A stretch of DNA of 64,000 nt from Acaryochloris sp. CCMEE 5410 (GCF_000238775.2 NZ_AFEJ02000001.1:1302001-1366000); one strand, 5' to 3'. Positions 28,154-37,174 are shown, counted from the stretch's first letter. The notes: generated from the letters alone by a model not told the origin. Translations and numbers: made by a program.

Positions 28154-28918
28154 CTACACAAACACTAGCGGTTTATCTCGAAAAGGGGCAAAGGCTTCCA
28201 CATCAAAGCGATATAACGTGGCCGGACGGCCTGCTCCCCGGCAGATTTTCTCCCCCGTATCGGCCAAAAATCCTAATTTCAACAGTCGCGATCGGAAATT
28301 AGAGTAATCCGTAAAGTTCTCCCCCAAAACCGTGCTGTATAGCTGATAGAGATCCGCTAGGGTAAAGCGATCGGGCAATACTTCAAAGGCCACGGGGCTG
28401 TACTCCAATTTGTTACAGAGCCGCCGATGGCCATAGGCAAGGATGTCGGGGTGATCAAAGGCGAGAGTGGGTAAAGTCTCCACCGGATGCCAATCGATTT
28501 CACAGCCTTCATCCACGATCAGCATGGCATCTTCAAAGCGGACAAGGGCAAAATAGCTAACGGATAGATAGCGGACCCCATAACTGTCTGGTGCTTCTCG
28601 GGGATCTCGGTGGGGACCACCAAAACTATAGAGCTGTTCTAAATACAGGTTTTCTACCCGTAGCTTTTCCGCCAGAATCCGATAGGCGGCAGCCTCCAGG
28701 GATTCGCCCTCCTGCACTAAGGTTCCGGGTAAGGCCCAATCCCCAGCATAGGGATCGCTATTGCGCTTGACGAGGAGAGCCAGCAGGCGATTTTGAGCCG
28801 TGTCCACAGAAAAGATGACATTATCGACGCCAACCTTAAACTCCGCTAGGGCAGGGGTGGGGTAGTCAAGAGTAGAGGTTGTGGACTCTCGTCGAGATGA
28901 GGATGGGGCACGTTCCAT
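28154..28918 (-). CDS. nrtR: NrtR-type NUDIX transcriptional regulator
   Basis: A 254-residue protein. The N-terminal NUDIX domain is a degenerate box (LPGTLVQEGESLEAAAYRILAEKL). The C-terminal winged helix (about 165-245, FRSRLLKLGFLADTGEKICRGAGRPATLYRFD) binds DNA. NrtR repressors sense ADP-ribose and control NAD genes, and its position inside an NAD operon supports this strongly. The first 70 or so bases overlap the end of nadD. The ATG at 28916-28918 is the only Met start. Confidence 0.88.
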   Translation of the reverse strand: MERAPSSSRRESTTSTLDYPTPALAEFKVGVDNVIFSVDTAQNRLLALLVKRNSDPYAGDWALPGTLVQEGESLEAAAYRILAEKLRVENLYLEQLYSFGGPHRDPREAPDSYGVRYLSVSYFALVRFEDAMLIVDEGCEIDWHPVETLPTLAFDHPDILAYGHRRLCNKLEYSPVAFEVLPDRFTLADLYQLYSTVLGENFTDYSNFRSRLLKLGFLADTGEKICRGAGRPATLYRFDVEAFAPFRDKPLVFV

Positions 28919-29478
28919 GAGTACAGATGATGTTGTTGAATATAGGCGGCAATAGCAGGCGGGACATCGTTAATATCCCCCGTATGGCGGTAATGGCTGG
29001 AGGAGACGGGTGGGCCTTGGAAATTTGCGATTGCAAACCGAGCCCCCAACCGTTGCAAGGCTGTTAAGGCATTCGGATCGAGCTGTGCATCGGGACGGTG
29101 CAAAATCAGGAGCTGGACCTGCTGGAATAAAGTTTCAACCCCGTACCAATGGGGCAAGGTTGTCACCACATCTGAACCGACTACCAGGGTAAGCTCAGCC
29201 TGGGGCCAAAGCTGTTGGGCCTGCTGCACCGTGAACAGGGTCTTGGAATGACTTAACTCTGGCCGTAAGCCTACCTGTTGATGTCGCTGCTGTGAATCCT
29301 GAACGAGCAGCGACAACATGCGTTGGCGTTCAGACAAAAGAGACTGATGCTGTTTAAAGGGGTTATCTGAGGCCCAGACGGCCACATAATCGTAGAGCCC
29401 AGCTAACCATTCAATAATGGATTGATGTCCCACGGTGGGCGGATCAGCACTGGTGCCAAAAAGTGCAATTTTTGTCAT
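28846..29478 (-). CDS. nadD: Nicotinate-nucleotide adenylyltransferase
   Basis: A 210-residue nucleotidyltransferase. The N-terminal GTSADPPTVGHQSI is the (T/H)xGH-type ATP-binding motif, and VVGSDVVTTLPHW is also conserved. The usual ISSTxIR near the C-terminus is changed to VSSSHYR, so the second nucleotide-binding motif is altered. It joins ATP to nicotinate mononucleotide. The C-terminal 24 codons overlap nrtR, a tight translational coupling. Start Met at 29476-29478. Confidence 0.85.
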   Translation of the reverse strand: MTKIALFGTSADPPTVGHQSIIEWLAGLYDYVAVWASDNPFKQHQSLLSERQRMLSLLVQDSQQRHQQVGLRPELSHSKTLFTVQQAQQLWPQAELTLVVGSDVVTTLPHWYGVETLFQQVQLLILHRPDAQLDPNALTALQRLGARFAIANFQGPPVSSSHYRHTGDINDVPPAIAAYIQQHHLYSWNVPHPHLDESPQPLLLTTPPLP

Positions 29479-29518
29479 AGATCGAATCATCTGAGCGAAC
29501 TGGGCAAGAAGTTAAGGG

Positions 29519-30901
29519 CTAAGCAGTCTTTGATGTCCGGCGAGTCGCCGCCGTTAGGGCTTGTAAATCGGTCGATAACTGCATGGGTAAAGAAACTGGA
29601 TTAACCACAGAACGGACGTCTGCTGGCAAGCTCTGCACAGAGTCTAAGGTGCGCTGGGCAATGGTTTCTAGAGATTCTGGGGTTTTGAGTCGTTGTCCTG
29701 CTTTCATCATCAGCTGCAAGAGAGGTTGACCCTCTGGAGCCGAATCGTTGACTAATCCCAGGTGATCTTGACTAACCTGCCCCTGATGAAACTGGCGAAA
29801 AATTTGTTTGCGCCCCGGATAAGTGATTTTGCCATTGGCCTCCTTCATCACGGGATTGCCATCGATATCGACGAGCTTATATACCCCGTTGACAGGACTG
29901 CCCGTCACCAGCTTCGTCCCGACGCCATAGCCGTGGATATGGGCTCCCGCTTGGCGAAGTCGAAGAATTTCTGGTTCATCCAAATCTCCACTCACCACAA
30001 TTTTGGCTTCCGGCAAGAGCTGATGAATCTGTTGGGATAATTCCACTAAATCCCCTGAATCTAGGCGAATCGCCGGTACCTCCAGTTCCCCCGCATTAAC
30101 CTTCTCCGCCAGAGTTTGGGCTGCTGCGAGGGTGTCATAGGTATCAATCAACAGCGCCGCCTGAGGAAAGGTGCGGTGAAAAGCGGTAAAAGCCTGAAGT
30201 TCAGTCCCTTGAGTGGCCGTCATGGCCATGACTAACGCATGGGCCATCGTTCCACTGGGCTGTCGGCCCAAAAGTTGGGCCGCTAAGACATTCGAGGTGG
30301 CATTTAATCCGGCAGCCAAGGCAGCTCGGGCCGCCCATACAGACGCCTGCGGTCCAAATGCTCGGCGGGTTCCAAATTCTAAAACTGTGGCATCAGGACC
30401 GGCCACATCTCGCAACCGAGCCGCACGAGTGGCGATTAAGGTTTGATAGTTGATGGTATTGAGGATAAACGTTTCTACCCACTGGGCTTGCCACAAGGGC
30501 GCTTCAATCCTCAAAAAGGGTTCGTTGGCAAAGATGGTTGTTCCTTCCGGGACCGCCCACACGTCACCAGTAAATTTTCCTTCTTCTAACATGCGCCAAA
30601 ACTGAGTAGGGGCATGACTAAATAAATCGGTTCCTTGAAGATACTGAATTTGCCGAGCCGTAAATTTTAGGTTTTGTAGGTAATCTAAAACCTGTGCTAA
30701 ACCCATGGCGACTAAATAGCCGAACTTGTCAGGTAAGCGCCGAACCGTTAACTCGAAGCTTGCCGGTATTTCCGCCAGATTCTCATTTAAATAGCAAGCA
30801 GACATGGTGGCTTGATATAAATCAGTCAAGAGATTATAGTCACTGGCAGAGAGGTTTAAAGATTGATCAGCTACCTCAGGGGGCTTAACCAGTTCTAACA
30901 T
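29519..30901 (-). CDS. pncB: Nicotinate phosphoribosyltransferase
   Basis: A 460-residue PRTase of the type II fold. Typical segments are DYNLLTDLYQATMSACYL, the catalytic-His-region equivalent LEFGTRRAFGPQASVWAARAAL, and IRLDSGDLVELSQ with VVSGDLDEPEI. It makes nicotinate mononucleotide from nicotinate and PRPP (Preiss-Handler salvage). It is first in the NAD operon, 40 bases before nadD. The ATG at 30899-30901 is used instead of the GTG one codon earlier. Confidence 0.95.
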   Translation of the reverse strand: MLELVKPPEVADQSLNLSASDYNLLTDLYQATMSACYLNENLAEIPASFELTVRRLPDKFGYLVAMGLAQVLDYLQNLKFTARQIQYLQGTDLFSHAPTQFWRMLEEGKFTGDVWAVPEGTTIFANEPFLRIEAPLWQAQWVETFILNTINYQTLIATRAARLRDVAGPDATVLEFGTRRAFGPQASVWAARAALAAGLNATSNVLAAQLLGRQPSGTMAHALVMAMTATQGTELQAFTAFHRTFPQAALLIDTYDTLAAAQTLAEKVNAGELEVPAIRLDSGDLVELSQQIHQLLPEAKIVVSGDLDEPEILRLRQAGAHIHGYGVGTKLVTGSPVNGVYKLVDIDGNPVMKEANGKITYPGRKQIFRQFHQGQVSQDHLGLVNDSAPEGQPLLQLMMKAGQRLKTPESLETIAQRTLDSVQSLPADVRSVVNPVSLPMQLSTDLQALTAATRRTSKTA

Positions 30902-31229
30902 CACTGGACTCCTCGTAAATATCCATGAAATTCCTGTACAGCCAGGAATCAGCGCTGATCAAAAAAACAATTTTTAATTGATTAAGCAGCGCTTGTCTTA
31001 ATTATAGTAAAAACTACCATAAATGCAAAGAGCCTTGAATATTAGTCAGATAATCTCTATAGCCTGATTTACCCTAACGGAACAATTTTAGGGACCTGGA
31101 TCGTCAAGCAGATTGTTCAAGTGCAGGGTCAAGGATTCAAGGGATCTTTGCTATGACAGCAAATGATAAGATGACCAAAACCTGAACTGATTACGTCAGC
31201 GTCCTTACAGAGTTTATCGAACAGTGTTT
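30902..31229. other. Divergent promoter region of the NAD operon
   Basis: A 328-bp gap between pncB (minus) and a secreted-protein gene (plus). At 31005-31016, TAGT-AAAA-ACTA is a small palindrome that could be an operator for NrtR, though I cannot verify the local consensus. Nothing else is recognised. Confidence 0.35.
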
Positions 31230-31874
31230 ATGCAACCTTCCCGTTCATTCATCCCCGGTAACCGATATTTAGCCCTATTGGTTGCGTCTGTCTCTTTTGT
31301 CTCCTTCTTGCCTGTATCAGTTCAAGCCCAACGTGCAGGAGATCTAGATGGATCTGGTGCGCCCCCATCCTCTGATTTAGATAATGTTGAAGTATTGAGT
31401 CCCAGGATTACAGGGGGGTTGTTCAGTATTCCAGCGGGAAAACGCTTGATGACGGAGGCCGAAGGGGCCTACGATTCTCAGAATTTCGATTTGGCGGCAA
31501 ACAAGCTTCAAGATGCTCGTCAAATCATGAACCAGCTTTCTAATTTCTACTCAACCCTGACCTCCAGTTTTTTAGGCGTTGACCGCCGTGTTTCCGAAAG
31601 CCATCGGAAAAAAGCACTAGAAACGGCACAGCTTAGAGACAAATCCACCTATCAGCTGGCTTTGGTCTATCGCGCCCAGAATAAGCCCGAGAAAGCGATT
31701 CCCCTATTAATTGAGATTATCCGTAGCCAAAACCCGTCTCGTGATTTGGGTAAAAAATCTTATCAGCAGTTGGTGGAACTCGGCTTTTCTGACATTCCCT
31801 ATCCTCGGACTCCAGGTGCCAAAACCTCTACTTCCCCTGAAACATCTTCTGAAACACCTGAACAACCCAAGTAA
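31230..31874 (+). CDS. Secreted helical-repeat protein
   Basis: A 214-residue protein with a signal peptide (about 1-33, hydrophobic LALLVASVSFVSFLPVSVQAQ ending AQA). TPR-like helical pairs follow (about 70-180: AEGAYDSQNFDLAANKLQDAR; STYQLALVYRAQNKPEKAIPLLIEI). The tail is Ser/Thr/Pro-rich. It probably acts outside the cytoplasmic membrane as a scaffold. The ATG at 31230 is chosen over a GTG two codons upstream. It is followed by the bolA/grx pair. Confidence 0.68.
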   Translation: MQPSRSFIPGNRYLALLVASVSFVSFLPVSVQAQRAGDLDGSGAPPSSDLDNVEVLSPRITGGLFSIPAGKRLMTEAEGAYDSQNFDLAANKLQDARQIMNQLSNFYSTLTSSFLGVDRRVSESHRKKALETAQLRDKSTYQLALVYRAQNKPEKAIPLLIEIIRSQNPSRDLGKKSYQQLVELGFSDIPYPRTPGAKTSTSPETSSETPEQPK

Positions 31875-31972
31875 ATCCTCTTCTCATCCGCTTCTTGGCC
31901 TATTGAGGCTGCATAATGGACTCATAGTTTAAAGCTAGACTAGTGACGTTCTTATTTTCCTCAAGCATCTAG

Positions 31973-32244
31973 ATGATTAACCCGGATGACCTTACTGCAA
32001 TGATTCAAGCTGGTTTGCCTGGGGCTGAAGTGTTCGTTCAGGATCTAACGGGGGGGGTGATCATTATCAAGCGACGATCATTTCTGCCGAATTTGAAGGC
32101 AAAACCCTAGTCCAACAACATCAGTTGGTCTATCGCTCAGTCAACCAAGTGATGGCCAGTGAGCAGCTGCATGCCCTAGCGCTGAAAACATTCACGCCTG
32201 AAAAGTGGCAGGCCCAACAAGCCGATGTGGTGCAGCCTTCCTAA
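31973..32244 (+). pseudogene. bolA: Frameshifted bolA
   Basis: The frame from ATG 31973 reads MINPDDLTAMIQAGLPGAEV and FVQDLTGG. After a run of eight G (32050-32057) it shifts, ending early with a stop near 32110. Adding one G restores DLTGGGDHYQATIISAEFEG, then QHQLVYRSVNQ, then MASEQLHALALKTFTPEKW, a normal 90-residue BolA with the His-rich/QLVY motif. BolA binds monothiol glutaredoxin through a shared [2Fe-2S] cluster, and grx is directly downstream. The defect may be a true mutation, a phase-variable tract or a sequencing error. Confidence 0.82.
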
Positions 32245-32300
32245 AGGTGCCCCACCCCAATGATTAACCTCCTGATTAGACGTATTATTTGGATCCTGTT

Positions 32301-32624
32301 ATGACACCTGAATTGAAAGAACGCCTGGATAGCTTAGTTCAAACCAACAAAATCCTTGTGTTTATGAAAGGCTCTAAGCTGATGCCTCAATGTGGATTTT
32401 CCAATAACGCGGTTCAGATCCTCAATAGCCTTGGCGTTCCTTACGAAACAGTAGATGTTTTAGAAGACTACGATATTCGTCAAGGGATTAAAGAGTATTC
32501 CAACTGGCCGACTATTCCCCAAGTCTATATCAATGGGGAATTTGTAGGAGGTTCCGATGTCTTGATCGAACTGTACCAGCAGGGTGAGTTGCAGCAGTTG
32601 GTCGAGGTTGCCCTAGCTTCGTAA
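32301..32624 (+). CDS. grxD: Monothiol glutaredoxin (CGFS type)
   Basis: A 107-residue Grx4/GrxD protein with the CGFS active site in [14 protein letters not shown] (Cys33 or so), [18 protein letters not shown] as the glutathione-binding cis-Pro and GG motifs. CGFS glutaredoxins bind [2Fe-2S] clusters with glutathione, alone or with BolA, for iron-sulfur trafficking and iron sensing. The ATG at 32301 is used rather than a TTG four codons upstream. It starts 56 bases after bolA. Confidence 0.95.
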   Translation: MTPELKERLDSLVQTNKILVFMKGSKLMPQCGFSNNAVQILNSLGVPYETVDVLEDYDIRQGIKEYSNWPTIPQVYINGEFVGGSDVLIELYQQGELQQLVEVALAS

Positions 32625-32675
32625 CTCATGTCCTCATGATGTTCCAGTTACGGGCTTTTCAGCCATTAAAATGAC

Positions 32676-33698
32676 TTAGCTCATGGATGGGAAATCATCC
32701 AGATAGTCACTGACATCTGCATCTGGTAGCACTAAAGTCGCCCGTTCACTGGCAATGGGTGCTTTGGGCTTATCAGGGGTAGGTGTGGAGGGCGTGTCTG
32801 GTTCTGGATCGTCGCTAGAAGTAGGTCCTGCTTGGCTCATCAACGTTTTTAAGAGCTTCCGACTGAGTTCCATGTAGGACGTCGATTGGTCTTGGGAGGA
32901 GGTTCTTTCAGGTAAGATGACCTTCTGCATCAGGTACTCAATGGTCTCTTCTTTGACCCAGCCTCTACGGACCAGTACTTCTCCCAAGCGCATACCAGTG
33001 ATTTGCTGATCGGCCAGGGCTACTTCGATCTGTGCTGAGGTTAATAACCCAGCTTCCATTAGATAATTGCCGAGTTTCTTGCTATCGGCAAAGTTCTTTT
33101 GGTTGGTATTATCTGAATTCGTTTGCGGGACGAGCTGGCTTAAATTATCTTCCCAACCACATTCTTGACAATCCCAATAAACGGGCGGTGGATCTTGTTG
33201 AATGTAAGGGCTACCACACCGAGGACACTTACCTGTAAAGAATGGATGATCCTTGAGAACTTTAAGATCCTCCAAACTACTCATGTGGAGCAGGACTTCA
33301 GCGACAGACGATCGCTGAGGGGTTGGTGCAGCCTGACGGTGGGAAGAAACAGGTTGAGGCGGACTAGGGGTAGGTGCAGCCTGGCGGGCGGAAGCTGCCG
33401 TATTGAGTCCAAACTCGTGAATAAGGCTGGCTGTCTTTTTCCCAGGGTGCGGGTTATAGATCTTGACTGCACTAAACCCAGCAGGGTGGAGCATCAAAAG
33501 CTGATCCCGGAGCATTTGAATCAATGTAGATTGCTGCGCTTTTTGAGGGGTATGCAGAAGAATCTGTAAGCAATCGTCTTTATGCTTCACTTTGATATGA
33601 GCACCTTTGGGCATCAGGTGACGATTGAGTACCACAGCAATAGCTTGTTGATTTCCTTGTTGAGCGAGTTTCAGAATTTTTGTTTGATCAACGTCCAC
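32676..33698 (-). CDS. Protein with zinc ribbon and GspE-N-like domain
   Basis: A 340-residue unknown. Parts in order: an N-terminal alpha/beta region (about 1-85), a Pro/Ala/Ser linker, a CxxC...CxxC zinc ribbon (CPRCGSPYIQQ ... WDCQECGW, about 158-182), and a GspE/MshE N-terminal-like domain (LGNYLMEAGLLTSAQIEVALADQQ ... LGEVLVRRGWVKEETIEYL, about 210-262). An acidic Pro-rich tail follows. In T4P/T2S systems such domains couple to c-di-GMP or assembly ATPases. No secretion ATPase lies here, so the role is open. Confidence 0.6.
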   Translation of the reverse strand: MDVDQTKILKLAQQGNQQAIAVVLNRHLMPKGAHIKVKHKDDCLQILLHTPQKAQQSTLIQMLRDQLLMLHPAGFSAVKIYNPHPGKKTASLIHEFGLNTAASARQAAPTPSPPQPVSSHRQAAPTPQRSSVAEVLLHMSSLEDLKVLKDHPFFTGKCPRCGSPYIQQDPPPVYWDCQECGWEDNLSQLVPQTNSDNTNQKNFADSKKLGNYLMEAGLLTSAQIEVALADQQITGMRLGEVLVRRGWVKEETIEYLMQKVILPERTSSQDQSTSYMELSRKLLKTLMSQAGPTSSDDPEPDTPSTPTPDKPKAPIASERATLVLPDADVSDYLDDFPSMS

Positions 33699-34073
33699 TA
33701 CAAATTTCTACCCTAGATTTGCTGTTCTCACCTATAGTTATCCTACCCATTACAGGGTGTGAAATATCCTAGTTCTTGAAATATCATCAATATGGTGGGT
33801 TATGGTGACTGAATTTAGCCTTGGATTAGTTTCCCTTGAGAGGTTAAACATTCAATCGCAAGTATCTGTTAACCTAACAGACGATAGCCAACAACAATAA
33901 ATGGACGTTTAGTCCTCTGTCTGTCCAGATTCTAAAACCAATCTAGGTTATTGACCACACTGATGTAGAAAGACTGAAGTTTTATTATTCTAAGACCTCA
34001 TGGTTTTCTTCTCACCTAGTGACCCACCGATTTCGCTGAGTTAATATTTGTAGTTTTTCTTTTTTCCCTTATT
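33699..34073. other. 375-bp divergent gap before psb29
   Basis: Presumed promoter region for psb29 and the zinc-ribbon gene. A 33-codon frame at about 33801-33900 exists but has no recognisable features. No RNA gene is seen. Confidence 0.4.
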
Positions 34074-34817
34074 GTGAATAACCTGCGTACTGTTTCTGAC
34101 ACAAAACGAGCTTTTTACTCTATTCATACCCGTCCCGTAAATTCAGTGTATCGAAGGGTGGTAGAGGAGCTCATGGTAGAGATGCATCTACTGCGGGTGA
34201 ATGAAGATTTTCGCTACGATCCTATTTTTGCATTGGGCGTGACGACATCCTTTGACCGGTTTATGGATGGGTATCAGCCTGAGAATGATAAAGATGCAAT
34301 CTTTAGCGCCATCTGTAAGGCCCAGGAAGCCGATCCCGTCCAAATGCAGAAGGACGGCCAGCGCTTAACTGAATTGGCCCAGTCGAAATCTGCCCAGGAA
34401 ATGCTGGATTGGATTACCCAAGCGGCAAACTCCGGGGGCGATGAGCTGCAATGGCAGCTACGAAATATTGCTCAAAACCCTAAGTTTAAATACAGTCGTC
34501 TATTTGCGATTGGGTTGTTTACCCTTTTAGAACTCAGTGAGGGGAACATCACCCAAGACGAAGAATCTTTGGCAGAGTTTTTACCTAATATTTGTACAGT
34601 GCTCAATATCTCTGAGAGTAAGCTGCAAAAGGATCTAGAAATCTATCGAGGTAACTTGGATAAAATTGCCCAAGTTCGTCAGGCCATGGATGATATTTTG
34701 GAAGCCCAGAAGAAGCGTAGAGAAGCAGACCAGGCTAAAAAAGAGGGCTCTGATGATACGCCTACTACCGAGGCGAGTACCCCAGATTCTGAACCCACCT
34801 CTGAAGTCTCTAGTTAG
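34074..34817 (+). CDS. psb29: Photosystem II biogenesis protein Psb29/Thf1
   Basis: A 247-residue helical protein with the family N-terminus NNLRTVSDTKRAFYSIHTRPVNSVYRRVVEELMVEMHLL. A C-terminal coiled-coil tail is rich in Lys/Glu and Ser/Thr. Psb29/Thf1 supports accumulation of FtsH complexes and PSII repair. FtsH and Hli are 22 kb away. The start is GTG at 34074, conserved in position for the family. It heads a five-gene run on the plus strand. Confidence 0.94.
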   Translation: MNNLRTVSDTKRAFYSIHTRPVNSVYRRVVEELMVEMHLLRVNEDFRYDPIFALGVTTSFDRFMDGYQPENDKDAIFSAICKAQEADPVQMQKDGQRLTELAQSKSAQEMLDWITQAANSGGDELQWQLRNIAQNPKFKYSRLFAIGLFTLLELSEGNITQDEESLAEFLPNICTVLNISESKLQKDLEIYRGNLDKIAQVRQAMDDILEAQKKRREADQAKKEGSDDTPTTEASTPDSEPTSEVSS

Positions 34818-34841
34818 TTTGCTGTGTAAAGGAGTCATGCC

Positions 34842-35804
34842 ATGACCTCATCTGTCAGCCTTACTCCGGCTCATAGCTATGAGCAACCTTCCCTAAAGGA
34901 ATCCCTGGAATCGGTGCTGGCACCGTTGGGAGGGATGGCAAAATTTGTTACCCCAGGGGATCGGGTTTTGCTCAAACCCAATTTATTGACAGGGGGGCGT
35001 CCCCAGAACGAATGTACGACTCGATCGGAAGTGGTTGCGAGGGTGGCAGAGATGGTCATCGCAGCCGGGGGGCATCCTTTTATTGGGGATAGTCCGGCTT
35101 TTGGGAGTGCTCGGGGGGTAGCAGAGGCCAATGGTTATGAGCCGATGTTAACGGCCCTCAGTATTCCTATTGTGGAATTACATGGGAGCCGTTATCCCAC
35201 GGAAAGTCAGACGTTTGATCATCTGAGGCTGTCGAAGGAAGCGATGGAAGCCGATGTGATCATTAACCTACCGAAGGTAAAATCCCATGTTCAGCTAACG
35301 ATGACGTTGGGGGTTAAAAATTTATTCGGTTGCGTCCCCGGCAAAATGAAGGCCTGGTGGCATATGGAAGCCGGTAAGGATGTGGATCGGTTTGGAGAAA
35401 TGTTGGTGGAAACCGCCCGAACCCTCTCTCCTCATCTGACCATTGTGGATGGCATCATCGCCCATGAGGGGAATGGTCCTAGTAACGGTGATCCGAGACC
35501 TCTAGGAATATTGGCAGCTTCTGCTGATGTTTTTGCATTAGACCGAGCGATTCTAGAAATGTTGCAGGTGGCACCTGAACAGGTACCCACAATGGCGGCA
35601 GCGCTTCGCCTGGAATATTGTCCAGACTGGCAAGATATTCAGTTTCCTTTGTGTCATCCCCATGATTTGCAGGTCAAAGATTGGCGATTACCGGATAATT
35701 TAATGCCCATTGATTTTGGTGCACCACGAGTGTTGCGGTCGACCTTTAAACATCTCTACATCCGCTGGATTAAAGAACCGATGGCAGCCTATGCTCAGCG
35801 GTAG
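34842..35804 (+). CDS. DUF362 domain protein
   Basis: A 320-residue protein with the DUF362 core: DRVLLKPNLL near residue 45, FIGDSPAFGSARGVAEANGY, ADVIINLPKVKSHVQLTMTLGVKNLFGCVPGKMK, and DGIIAHEGNGPSNGDPRPLGIL. The conserved Lys/His/Asn residues suggest a catalytic or cofactor site, but the family's reaction is not established. There is no ferredoxin domain, unlike longer members. It starts 24 bases after psb29. Confidence 0.82.
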   Translation: MTSSVSLTPAHSYEQPSLKESLESVLAPLGGMAKFVTPGDRVLLKPNLLTGGRPQNECTTRSEVVARVAEMVIAAGGHPFIGDSPAFGSARGVAEANGYEPMLTALSIPIVELHGSRYPTESQTFDHLRLSKEAMEADVIINLPKVKSHVQLTMTLGVKNLFGCVPGKMKAWWHMEAGKDVDRFGEMLVETARTLSPHLTIVDGIIAHEGNGPSNGDPRPLGILAASADVFALDRAILEMLQVAPEQVPTMAAALRLEYCPDWQDIQFPLCHPHDLQVKDWRLPDNLMPIDFGAPRVLRSTFKHLYIRWIKEPMAAYAQR

Positions 35805-35824
35805 GTGACGATAGCTTTTTCACT

Positions 35825-36472
35825 TTGACGCAAAATCTTTGGTTAAAGACGGTGAGACATCATCGTGCAATTGGTGTAGTTCGGGCTCCCGAGTTAACCC
35901 TGGGTGTTCGCATGGCGGAGGCGATTGCCCAAGCCGGGATGACGCTAATCGAAATTGCCTGGAATAGCGATCAAGCCGCGACCCTGGTGACTCAGCTCCG
36001 GGAAGCTCTACCCAACTGTCATATTGGTGTGGGCACGATTCTGACGGTTGATCAGCTACGGGTTGCGATCGCAGCGGGCGCACAGTTTTGTTTCTGCCCC
36101 CATGTCAACCTGGACATTATTCAGGCAGCAGTGGCTCAAGATATCCCCATTATCCCTGGAGCCTTATCTCCCACTGAGATCGTTACGGCCTGGCAAGCAG
36201 GGGCCAGTAGTGTCAAGATTTTTCCGGTGGAAATGATGGGAGGCAGCCAATATATCCAGAGTTTGCAGGGGCCTTTGGGACATATCCCTGTGATTCCCAC
36301 GGGGGGCGTAACCCTAGAGAACGCGGTGGCCCTGATTAAAGCAGGAGCGGTGGGTGTGGGGCTTTCGAGTTACTTATTTCCCAAAGCAGCGCTCCAAGCT
36401 GAGGATTGGCCAGCGATCATCCGTAGGACAAACCAGCTATTGCAACAATTACAGGACTGCTGCTGCGATTAA
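35825..36472 (+). CDS. eda: KDPG/KHG aldolase
   Basis: A 215-residue TIM-barrel class I aldolase. Conserved parts are IEIAWNSDQAATLV with the catalytic Glu, GVGTILTVDQL, FCFCPHVNLDII and SSVKIFPVEMMGG, whose Lys forms the Schiff base. It cleaves 2-keto-3-deoxy-6-phosphogluconate (Entner-Doudoroff route). The likely start is TTG at 35825, 20 bases after the DUF362 gene, because the next Met cuts into the fold. Confidence 0.92.
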   Translation: MTQNLWLKTVRHHRAIGVVRAPELTLGVRMAEAIAQAGMTLIEIAWNSDQAATLVTQLREALPNCHIGVGTILTVDQLRVAIAAGAQFCFCPHVNLDIIQAAVAQDIPIIPGALSPTEIVTAWQAGASSVKIFPVEMMGGSQYIQSLQGPLGHIPVIPTGGVTLENAVALIKAGAVGVGLSSYLFPKAALQAEDWPAIIRRTNQLLQQLQDCCCD

Positions 36473-36580
36473 TGGAGCGGCACAACTGGTCAAACAGCGC
36501 TCTCGTGAGGTTGGTTACAATGACGGGGAGCGATATGTTGGGAATGGATGATTATCGTGTTGATACTGGGGAGCTGAGAC

Positions 36581-37165
36581 ATGATTGCCAAGGCAGAGTT
36601 ACTGGCTGCGATCTCAGGAACAAATCGAGGCGTGATCACCACCGAAGCCAATCGTAGCCTAGTGCTGGATAAAGTCGTTCAGCTCGAAGTTCAAAATCCC
36701 ACCCCCCAGCCCTTAAATGAACGAGAACGCCTCAGTGGGGTTTGGCGATTAATTTATACCACGAGCCCTGACCTTTTGGGCTTGGCGCGTTTGCCCGTGG
36801 TGCCTGCCGGACCCATTCATCAATGCATCCGAGGACAAGAGCTGAAGCTCTATAACGTTTTGGAGCTACAGGGCATCCCATTCTTAGAAGGAGTTCTGTG
36901 TGTGGCAGCTCGGCTGACCCCCGTATCGGAGCGACGAGTCCAGGTCAATTTTGAGCGGACGATTGTGGGGGTGAAGGGGCTTATGAATTATCCGTCCCTG
37001 GATACTCTGATCTCTCGCTTGGAAACCCAGAGTCCAGTTGCAGCCCTCTCCGTTCCCTTGGATACCGATCGTTCGGCGGGTTGGTTAGAAACCACCTATC
37101 TAGATGAGGACTTACGCATTGGTCGAGGCAATAATGATAGCCTCTTTGTGTTGACAAGAGTCTAA
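36581..37165 (+). CDS. PAP/fibrillin (plastid lipid-associated) protein
   Basis: A 194-residue lipocalin-like protein. LSGVWRLIYTTSPDLLGL is the PAP signature, followed by beta strands, and the C-terminal LETTYLDEDLRIGRGNNDSLFVLTRV carries the conserved Asp/Arg pair. These proteins bind hydrophobic molecules at thylakoids and help under light stress. ATG at 36581. The glycosyltransferase gene starts 9 bases later. Confidence 0.9.
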   Translation: MIAKAELLAAISGTNRGVITTEANRSLVLDKVVQLEVQNPTPQPLNERERLSGVWRLIYTTSPDLLGLARLPVVPAGPIHQCIRGQELKLYNVLELQGIPFLEGVLCVAARLTPVSERRVQVNFERTIVGVKGLMNYPSLDTLISRLETQSPVAALSVPLDTDRSAGWLETTYLDEDLRIGRGNNDSLFVLTRV

Positions 37166-37174
37166 AGGTTGAGG

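Noticed and set aside
33801-33900. 33-codon frame upstream of psb29 as a small photosystem subunit
   Set aside because: It has no hydrophobic helix and resembles no known psb, psa or pet peptide.
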